Positions 58,250-64,000 of a DNA stretch of 64,000 bases are shown one piece after another. Under the pieces are notes generated by a model, which was not told the DNA's origin, made no database searches, and saw nothing but the letters and a program-made list of their open reading frames with translations. Made by a program: the position numbers and the translations under genes. The DNA is from JAEZHK01 sp040768845 (lineage in GTDB: Bacteria; Bacillota; Clostridia; Christensenellales; Aristaeellaceae), in NCBI GenBank assembly GCA_040768845.1, contig JAXGME010000009.1:1-64000 (forward strand), read 5' to 3'. How positions within the stretch are numbered: the stretch's first letter is position 1; the number at the start of each line of letters is the position of its first letter.

Positions 58250-59458
58250 TTACGCCTTGTTAGCCCAGGCTTTGAACTTTTCCATGGCCTCCTGGACGGA
58301 CGGCGGCGGCATTCTCCGGGCGATGCGGGTGTAGGAAACCCGGCCGGGCTCCGTCATTTCGTACAGCCGTTCGGCGATGTTGCGGGCGTTGTCCAGGTTT
58401 CGGTACTCGCGCTGGGATCGGGCGATCTCCTTCAGGCGCTTGCCGTCGTCCGCCAGCAGGGCCTGGATGATCGCGGGCGCGGAGGCCGGGTTTTCGCAGA
58501 GTGCGGCCAGGTTGTGGGTGGTCATCACCGCGGGGTTGTCCGCCTCCTGGCCGGGCAGACTGCCGGTGATGAGGATGGGCACATTCATCACCACGGCCTC
58601 CATGAGCGTGTTGGGGCTGCCCCGGGCGATCAGAAGATCGCTGGAGGCCATCAACTCCTGCATGGCCTCGACGAAGCCGTGGACCACCACGCGGTCCCGG
58701 TACTTGGGCAGCAGGCATTCCTCCAGCGTCTTTTTCACCTTGGCGTTCCGGCCGGTCACGATGTCCAGGGTACAGTCCACGTTCTGCAGAAGCTGCAGCG
58801 CAAAGCTTTTGAGGTTTCCCGTGCCCTCGCCTCCGGACATCAGAAGGCACCGGAGGGGCCTGCCCGGCTGATACTCCGGATGCTCGTGGGTGCGGGCGTA
58901 ATCGCAAAAGCGCGCCCGGGTGGGAAAGCCGATGATGGTGAGCTTTTCCGGCGGCATGCCGTGGAGCTTGACCGAGGTTTCGTAGGCTTCCGGGGTGGGG
59001 CAGATGGTCAGCGTGGCGCGGGGATCGCACCAGGATTTGTGGATGTTGATGATGTCCGCCTGCAGCCCCACAAAGGGCACGTCCAGCTTGTGACGGGCCA
59101 GAATGGCCAGCACGCTGCCGTTGAAAAACGGGTGCACCGTCAGAATCAGGTCGGGCGCGAAGGCGCGCAGGCGCCGGATGAAGCGCTGGTAGATCATCGC
59201 CGCGAACAGCTCCTCCATGGGGTTGTAGGTGGAGCGGTTGGACAGCTGGAAAAACCAGTCGTAGAGCGTCTTGGCGTTCTGCGTGATGGGCCCGTACATC
59301 TTGGAGGCGCTGACGCCCGCCTTGCCGATCAGCTCAAAACCGTCGATCACCTGGCATTCCACATCCGGATGCTTCGTCAGCTGTTCGGTGATCGCCTCGC
59401 AGATGCTCTTGTGCCCGTGACCGGTATAGTTGGAACTGAGGATCATGATCCTTTTCAA
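58250..59458 (-). CDS. UgtP/MGDG-synthase-type glycolipid glycosyltransferase
   Basis: The product is 402 residues of family GT28. The N-terminal lipid-acceptor domain starts with MILSSNYTGHGHKSICEAI and includes DLILTVHPFFNGSV. The C-terminal nucleotide-sugar domain includes LLMSGGEGTGNLK and DLLIARGSPNTLMEAVVMNVPILI in outline. Relatives make mono- or diglucosyldiacylglycerol or a spore/cell-envelope glycolipid. It is 28 bp downstream of a HAD-IIA gene on the same strand and converges on the YjjG-like gene with 14 bp between stops. Confidence 0.88.
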   Translation of the reverse strand: MKRIMILSSNYTGHGHKSICEAITEQLTKHPDVECQVIDGFELIGKAGVSASKMYGPITQNAKTLYDWFFQLSNRSTYNPMEELFAAMIYQRFIRRLRAFAPDLILTVHPFFNGSVLAILARHKLDVPFVGLQADIINIHKSWCDPRATLTICPTPEAYETSVKLHGMPPEKLTIIGFPTRARFCDYARTHEHPEYQPGRPLRCLLMSGGEGTGNLKSFALQLLQNVDCTLDIVTGRNAKVKKTLEECLLPKYRDRVVVHGFVEAMQELMASSDLLIARGSPNTLMEAVVMNVPILITGSLPGQEADNPAVMTTHNLAALCENPASAPAIIQALLADDGKRLKEIARSQREYRNLDNARNIAERLYEMTEPGRVSYTRIARRMPPPSVQEAMEKFKAWANKA

Positions 59459-59486
59459 AAAAGACCGACCTCCGATATGCGTATTG

Positions 59487-60260
59487 TCAGCCGGGAATGT
59501 CGCCCACGCCGTCCAGCACGTAGGACGGGCGATAGGGGTATAGCGAGATCGCCTCGCGGGTGGTGACGCCGGAGAGCACCAGCACCGTTTCCATCTGGGC
59601 CTCGATGCCCGCCACGATGTCGGTATCCATGCGGTCTCCGACGATGACGGTGTCCGCCGAGTGGATGCCCAGCCGCTTCTGCGCGGTGCGCATCATCAGC
59701 GGGTTGGGCTTGCCGATGAAGTAGGCCCGCTTGCCGGTGGCCATCTCGATGGGGGAGATCAGCGCGCGGGTGGCCGGCGCGATGCCCGATTCCACCGGGC
59801 CGGTCAGGTCCGGGTTGGTGCCGATGAGCTTGGCGCCCTTGAGCACCAGCTGCACCGCCTTCAGAATCTTGTCGTAGTTGTAATTGGCCGTTTCGCCCAC
59901 CACCACATAGTCGGGGTTTACGTCGTTCATGGTGAAGCCGGCGTCATACAGCGCGGAGATCAGGCCGGGTTCTCCGATCACGTAGGCGCTGCCTTCCGGA
60001 CATTGGGAAGCCAGAAAGTTGGCCGTGGCCAGCGCGCTGGTGTAGAAGTGGCTCGTGTCCACGTTTAGACCCATGCGCTGCAGCTTCTGCTGCAGCTCCC
60101 GGGGCGAGCGCTCCGAGGAGTTGGTGAGAAACAGATAGTTTTTGTGGTTTTCTTCCAGCCAGTCGATGAATTGCTTCACGCCCGGCAGCAGCATATTTCC
60201 GTGATAGATGACGCCGTCCATGTCGCAGATATAGCCCTGCTTTGCGCGGAGGCTTTCCAT
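59487..60260 (-). CDS. HAD-IIA phosphatase, NagD/AraL-like
   Basis: The product is 257 residues. Motif I is DMDGVIYHG (13-21), motif II LTNSSERSPRE, and motif III/IV IGKPNPLMM and VGDRMDTDIVAGIEA. The cap is of the C2A type. Family members dephosphorylate sugar phosphates, nucleotides or damaged metabolites. AGGATG lies upstream of ATG 60260. Probably co-transcribed with the glycosyltransferase. Confidence 0.9.
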   Translation of the reverse strand: MESLRAKQGYICDMDGVIYHGNMLLPGVKQFIDWLEENHKNYLFLTNSSERSPRELQQKLQRMGLNVDTSHFYTSALATANFLASQCPEGSAYVIGEPGLISALYDAGFTMNDVNPDYVVVGETANYNYDKILKAVQLVLKGAKLIGTNPDLTGPVESGIAPATRALISPIEMATGKRAYFIGKPNPLMMRTAQKRLGIHSADTVIVGDRMDTDIVAGIEAQMETVLVLSGVTTREAISLYPYRPSYVLDGVGDIPG

Positions 60261-60315
60261 GTGCTCACATCCTGATTCTTCGTTATGCTTTCGCCCGAAC
60301 TGTAAATCTCTTTTC

Positions 60316-60344
60316 ATTATAGCCTATTTTTCCCGGTTTGAAAA
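60316..60344 (-). promoter_or_regulatory. Probable promoter of the HAD-IIA/glycosyltransferase pair
   Basis: Minus strand TTTTCA (60344-60339), 17 bp, perfect TATAAT (60321-60316). It lies about 56 bp upstream of the start codon. Confidence 0.6.
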
Positions 60345-60373
60345 GAGAAACCCGCCCGCGCAAACATCAAATC

Positions 60374-60382
60374 TGGTATAAT
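60374..60382 (+). promoter_or_regulatory. Extended -10 element upstream of the glycosylase gene
   Basis: TGGTATAAT at 60374-60382. No convincing -35 lies at the right distance, so this may be an extended -10 promoter. The start codon is 22 bp downstream. Confidence 0.45.
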
Positions 60383-60403
60383 AATGGCGCGGGGAGGTGC
60401 GCC

Positions 60404-60898
60404 GTGGACGAACGGAAGTTTTCATTCGAGCCTGTATGGTCGGAAGATGCCAGAATTTTGATTCTGGGCACCATGCCCAGCGAGGCGTCGCTGACACAGG
60501 GCTTCTACTACGCGCACCCGAGAAACGCCTTCTGGCCGCTGATGTTCGAGCTCACGGGCGAGGCGTTTTCCAAGGACATCGAAACCCGGCGGTTGCTGCT
60601 CATCCGCCACCGGATCGCGCTGTGGGACGTGGCCCAATCCTGCGTGCGGCCCGGTTCGCTGGACAGCGCCATCCGCGAGGCCGCGCCCAACGATATACCG
60701 GGGCTTTTGGAAAGATGCCCGGGCATCAAAAAGGTGCTCTTCAACGGAACCACCGCCCGGGCGCTGTATTATCGCCTACTGCCGCCGCAGGCGGCGGAAT
60801 GGGCGCTTCTGCCCTCCACCAGCCCGGCCAATACCCTCGCCTACGAAAAAAAGCGCGCGGCATGGGCCGCGCACATTCCCCCAAAGGAGGGGCCATGA
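60404..60898 (+). CDS. DNA-deoxyinosine glycosylase-like protein (uracil-DNA-glycosylase superfamily)
   Basis: The product is 164 residues from GTG 60404, after GGGGAGG. LILGTMPSEASLTQGFYYAHPRNAFWPLMFEL in outline is the first active-site block of the hypoxanthine-DNA glycosylase group (family 6), with YYAHPRNxFW; LPSTSPAN is the C-terminal DNA-intercalating loop. It should remove hypoxanthine, made by adenine deamination, from DNA. It overlaps the next gene by 4 bp. Confidence 0.85.
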   Translation: MDERKFSFEPVWSEDARILILGTMPSEASLTQGFYYAHPRNAFWPLMFELTGEAFSKDIETRRLLLIRHRIALWDVAQSCVRPGSLDSAIREAAPNDIPGLLERCPGIKKVLFNGTTARALYYRLLPPQAAEWALLPSTSPANTLAYEKKRAAWAAHIPPKEGP

Positions 60899-61854
60899 GA
60901 AAGCAAACTGTGAAAAACCGTGCGGCTTCGGGCCGCGGGAAGGGCGCCGCGCTCCGGCGCGCGTTTTTGGAGGAGGGCGGCGCGCCGCGACGCTGGCTGC
61001 GGCTGGTCGCTGCGCTTGCCGCAATCCTCGCCGCCGCGTGGGCCGTGCCCCGGGGGATGACCTGGCTCTTCGGGCGCCTGTTTGACGCCTGGGGTGTGAC
61101 GGCCGACACGGCGGATCGCGCCCCCGGCTGGACGCGGGCGCTCTACGGCGGCTGGACCTATTTCAGCGGTGCCTGCCAGGGCGCGGCGATTGCGCTGGCG
61201 TCGCACTTCGCGGGCCGAGCGCTGGGCGCGCGGGTGAAGATCGGCAGGGGCCTCGGGCCGGGGCTGATGCTGGGGCTCGCGGCGGTGCTGGCGATGCTGG
61301 GTGTCTTCCGACTGCTGGACGTGATGCGCTTTGGCCGCGCGCTCGCAAGCCCCGCCTTTGGTGCGCTGACGCCGATGCTGGCGGTGTATGTCCTCGCGCA
61401 GGCGCTGGGCGCGGCGCTGGCCACCGGTCTTGTGGGCGAAATGCTGTCCGGCTGGCACAGGCGCTGGGCGCTGGGCGGCTGCGCGGTGTTCTACGCGCTC
61501 TTCTTCGGCCGCTGGACGCCGGTGGCGCTGGCAAACGGCGCGCTGTTCGGGGCTCTTTTGTGGATTGCCCGCGAAAAAAAGGGCGGGGTCGCGCCCGCCC
61601 TGGGGTTCCTGTCCGCGTTTTCTCTTCTCAGCATGGCGGTTCTCGGCATGCCGCCCTGGCAGCAGGGCGCGCTTTACGAGGTCTACCCGGTTTCAAAGCC
61701 CTGGCTGACCGGCGGAGACGCCGGACCTTGGGCGGGCCTTGCCATGACCGGGGCGCTGGCGCTCACCCTCTTGGCGCTGGCGATTCCCAATCGAGAAAGG
61801 AAAGCTGGCGCGCCTCGGCACCCTGCCATACGCCGATCAGCTGGGAAAAGTTGA
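60895..61854 (+). CDS. Hypothetical multipass membrane protein
   Basis: I cannot assign this 319-residue protein. A basic N-terminus (about 1-35) is followed by seven or eight hydrophobic segments. The block VGEMLSGWHRRWALGGCAVFYALFF (in outline) is distantly like the CPBP/Abi protease motif region, but the paired Glu and the FxxxR are not preserved. AAAGGAGGGG precedes the ATG. Its 3' end overlaps the convergent DprA-like gene by 92 bp. Confidence 0.6.
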   Translation: MRKQTVKNRAASGRGKGAALRRAFLEEGGAPRRWLRLVAALAAILAAAWAVPRGMTWLFGRLFDAWGVTADTADRAPGWTRALYGGWTYFSGACQGAAIALASHFAGRALGARVKIGRGLGPGLMLGLAAVLAMLGVFRLLDVMRFGRALASPAFGALTPMLAVYVLAQALGAALATGLVGEMLSGWHRRWALGGCAVFYALFFGRWTPVALANGALFGALLWIAREKKGGVAPALGFLSAFSLLSMAVLGMPPWQQGALYEVYPVSKPWLTGGDAGPWAGLAMTGALALTLLALAIPNRERKAGAPRHPAIRRSAGKS

Positions 61855-62749
61855 CCGGCCCCGGAAACGGCAGCGCGCCGCGCTCGACGAGGGCGCGGTT
61901 GCCCGGATAGGGGGAGGGCTCCCAGGTGTACACGTAGCGGCAGGTGCGTTCCCGGAGCGCCTCCGCGGCCGAAGCCCAGGTGTCGCCCTTTTTGAGCTCG
62001 CAGCCGAACACGAAGGCCGCGCTGGCCTGGGCGTAGAGGCAGCGGGCCCGGGCCAGCCCGTGGGGCTTTGTGGGCAGTGCCTCCGGGTGCAGCGGCGAAA
62101 CCGCCGCGCCCCGCCTGTCCTCGATCAGCCTGGAAAGCATGGGCTTTTCGATGCGCTCCAGCAGCGCCCCCGAGAGGAACGAGATCACCCGCCCGCCCGA
62201 AAGATACGCCTCGTCCTCGGCGATGCGCCCGAGGCCGGTCATCCCGTCGGTGAGGATCACATAGTCCTCCGCGGACGCCTGCCGGACCAGCGCGCGCACG
62301 TGGGCCTCGGCCTCGCCCCGGGGCGGCACCGCGCCCAGGATGGCGATGGCGTTTTGGCGGAACAGCTCCGGCCGCCCGCGCAAAAAGAGCGTGGGCGGCG
62401 CTTTTTCACCCAGCGCGGCGCGGATGCGGCCGGGGTAGGCGCCGTCGTAGAGGGTTACCAGGTCGATGTCCGAGGCACCCATCCGCTCCAGCAAAAACGA
62501 CAGCGGCAGGTTGCGCGAGAGGAGCAGGCAGATGCGGTAGGCATCCGCTTCGCGGACGCCGTAGCGCAGCATCAGCCCGCTCATGTCGATGTCGATCAGC
62601 GCGCCCAGCGAGCCGGGCCGCGTGGCGAGGGCCATGGCGTCCAGCCGCGCAAACTCCTCCGGCGACAGCGGCCGTGCCAATTCTTCCTTATCCGGGGTGA
62701 TGGGGACGGTCAGCAGCATCGTGGTAAAGGCGTCATCGTTGTGGATCAT
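61763..62749 (-). CDS. DprA/Smf-like nucleotide-binding protein, divergent
   Basis: The product is 328 residues from ATG 62749, after AAGGAGAT; the start overlaps the ppk1 stop by 4 bp. Residues 115-150 (LVTLYDGAYPGRIRAALGEKAPPTLFLRGRPELF in outline) match the segment of DprA that precedes the Rossmann domain. The Rossmann core follows, with AILGAVPPRGEAEAHVRAL replacing the usual GSR motif and ILTDGMTGLGRIAEDEAYLSGGRVI in place of GxAxGID. The missing consensus residues suggest that it is not the main competence DprA. Confidence 0.65.
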   Translation of the reverse strand: MIHNDDAFTTMLLTVPITPDKEELARPLSPEEFARLDAMALATRPGSLGALIDIDMSGLMLRYGVREADAYRICLLLSRNLPLSFLLERMGASDIDLVTLYDGAYPGRIRAALGEKAPPTLFLRGRPELFRQNAIAILGAVPPRGEAEAHVRALVRQASAEDYVILTDGMTGLGRIAEDEAYLSGGRVISFLSGALLERIEKPMLSRLIEDRRGAAVSPLHPEALPTKPHGLARARCLYAQASAAFVFGCELKKGDTWASAAEALRERTCRYVYTWEPSPYPGNRALVERGALPFPGPVNFSQLIGVWQGAEARQLSFLDWESPAPRG

Positions 62750-64000
62750 GCCAGATCTCCTTGGCGATACTTCTGCATCAGCGATTCCTGCGCGTCGACG
62801 CGCGCCTCGCCGGGGCGAAAGACGCGGGTGTAGTGGCCGTCCGAGTGCAGCTCGGAGGATTTTACGTTGTCGCGCCACTGCAGCTTCATCAGGTCCTTGA
62901 GCTGCTTGACCAACTGCGGGTGTTCCACCGGGAAGAGCAGCTCCACCCGGCGGTCCAGGTTCCGGGGCATCCAGTCCGCGCTGGAGAGATAGGCCTCCTG
63001 CTGTCCGTCGTTGGCGAAGAGGAACACGCGGCTGTGCTCCAGAAAGCGCCCGACGATGGAGCGGACGGTGATGTTCTCACTGACGCCGGGCAGCCCTGGC
63101 CTCAGGCAGCAGATGCCCCGCACGATCAGCCGGATGCGCACCCCCGCGCCGGAGGCCCGATACAGCGCGGCGATGATGCCCTCGTCCACCAGCGAATTCA
63201 TCTTGGCAAAGATCTCGGCGCGCTTGCCGGCGCGGGCGTGGGCCTCCTCCCGCGCGATCAATTCCAGAAAACGGGCGCGCAGGTCCCGCGGGGCCGACAC
63301 CAGCTTATTGAGCTGGGGCAGCTCGGAAAACCCGGTCAGCATGTTGAAAAAGTCAGAAGCATCGCTGCCAAATGCCTCGCTGGCGGTAAAAAGGCCATGG
63401 TCGGTGTAGATGTTGGCCGTGACGTCGTTGTAATTGCCGGTGCCCAGGTGCACGTAGCGGCGCACGCCCTTGTCCTCGGAGCGCACCACCAGCGTGATCT
63501 TGGAATGGGTCTTGAGTCCCGCCATGCCGTAGATCACGTGGGCGCCCGCGCGCTCGAGGCGCTTGCCCCAGTGGATGTTGTTTTCCTCGTCAAAGCGGGC
63601 CTTGAGTTCCAGCAGCACCGTCACCTGTTTTCCGGCGTCGGCGGCTTCCGCCAGCGCCGCGATGATGGGGGACTGGCCGCTGACGCGGTAGAGCGTCTGC
63701 TTGATGGCCAGCACATTCCGGTCCCTTGCCGACTGGCGCACGAAGCGCACCACCGGCTCAAAGCTGTCATAGGGATGGTAGAGCATCAGATCGCCGCGGC
63801 GGATGCGGTCAAACATGCTCTCGCCCTCCTCCAGCACCAGCGCGCGGGGAAAGTAGGGCCTGTATTTCAGGTGCTCAAAGCCGGGCAGGTGGTAGATGTG
63901 CTGCATCAGAAAGTCCAGATTGATGGGGCCATGGATGGGGTAGGCATCGCCGCCCTCCAGCTCCAGCGCGTCTTCCAGCGCCTTCACCAGACGCGCATCC
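62746..64000 (-). CDS. ppk1: Polyphosphate kinase 1, 3' part only
   Basis: The gene enters from beyond 64000, so the N-terminal part is absent; about 418 residues are visible. PPK1 makes inorganic polyphosphate reversibly from ATP. Present are FPRALVLEEGESMFDRIRRGDLMLYHPYDSF in outline, LKTHSKITLVVR with the likely phospho-acceptor His, HLGTGNYND and IRSIVGRFLEHSRVFLF-type sequence (VRSIVGRFLEHSR). The final residues RQGDLA overlap the DprA-like gene start, indicating coupled translation. Confidence 0.93.
   Translation of the reverse strand, partial: DARLVKALEDALELEGGDAYPIHGPINLDFLMQHIYHLPGFEHLKYRPYFPRALVLEEGESMFDRIRRGDLMLYHPYDSFEPVVRFVRQSARDRNVLAIKQTLYRVSGQSPIIAALAEAADAGKQVTVLLELKARFDEENNIHWGKRLERAGAHVIYGMAGLKTHSKITLVVRSEDKGVRRYVHLGTGNYNDVTANIYTDHGLFTASEAFGSDASDFFNMLTGFSELPQLNKLVSAPRDLRARFLELIAREEAHARAGKRAEIFAKMNSLVDEGIIAALYRASGAGVRIRLIVRGICCLRPGLPGVSENITVRSIVGRFLEHSRVFLFANDGQQEAYLSSADWMPRNLDRRVELLFPVEHPQLVKQLKDLMKLQWRDNVKSSELHSDGHYTRVFRPGEARVDAQESLMQKYRQGDLA

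Overview
The window is chromosomal DNA from a GC-rich, endospore-forming Firmicute of the class Clostridia. Sporulation and germination genes are spread through it: spoIIIAA-AH, bofA, spoIIR, spoIIP, sleB-ypeB and a SPOCS-domain gene. The order spoIIIA / asp23 / nusB / folD / xseAB / ispA / dxs / tlyA / nadK / argR / recN is the classic Firmicute arrangement, shine-Dalgarno sites are strong, and CIRCE and sigma-A-type promoters are recognisable. Genus cannot be fixed from sequence alone. I saw no tRNA, rRNA, CRISPR or prophage.

1-10 kb: a PP-loop ATPase-like gene, upp, rsmA, an overlapping type IIA topoisomerase pair (parE-parC) with a pentapeptide-repeat gene diverging from it, a YkvI-like transporter and an unknown membrane-anchored protein. 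10-13 kb: rplM-rpsI, whose terminator has been split by a decayed IS1182-like element and a second, 201-bp element. The 23-bp hairpin core is now present in three copies.

13-23 kb: a catabolic island on the minus strand. It holds a FucI/AraA-type isomerase, an FGGY kinase, a split transketolase, an RbsC/RbsA importer, a DUF2291 protein and a sugar-binding protein, with a divergent LacI-type regulator. Together they predict import, isomerisation, phosphorylation and two-carbon cleavage of an unidentified sugar. This is the best candidate for an undescribed pathway.

23-35 kb: an HMA-SafE-cupredoxin fusion (metal handling), a SPOCS/LysM spore gene, ispE, the overlapping trio spoIIR-sleB-ypeB, an exo/endonuclease/phosphatase-family protein, araB, and htpG with a CIRCE operator. 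34.8-39.3 kb: bofA and the spoIIIA operon, in which SpoIIIAF is reduced to its membrane part. 39.4-53.5 kb: the asp23-amaP-DUF2273 envelope module, then the nusB-to-recN housekeeping run (isoprenoid, folate, NAD and DNA repair genes), ending in an acyltransferase and spoIIP where spoIVB-spo0A usually lie.

53.5-64 kb: a YbaK-type deacylase next to an archaeal-type prolyl-tRNA synthetase, a small SleB-like secreted protein, murJ, two HAD phosphatases, an UgtP/MGDG-type glycosyltransferase, a deoxyinosine-glycosylase-like gene, an unknown membrane protein, a DprA-like gene and the 3' part of ppk1, which runs off the window. Start codons were chosen from ribosome-binding sites, so several genes begin inside longer open frames. 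Many long antisense frames are high-GC artefacts and were left out.
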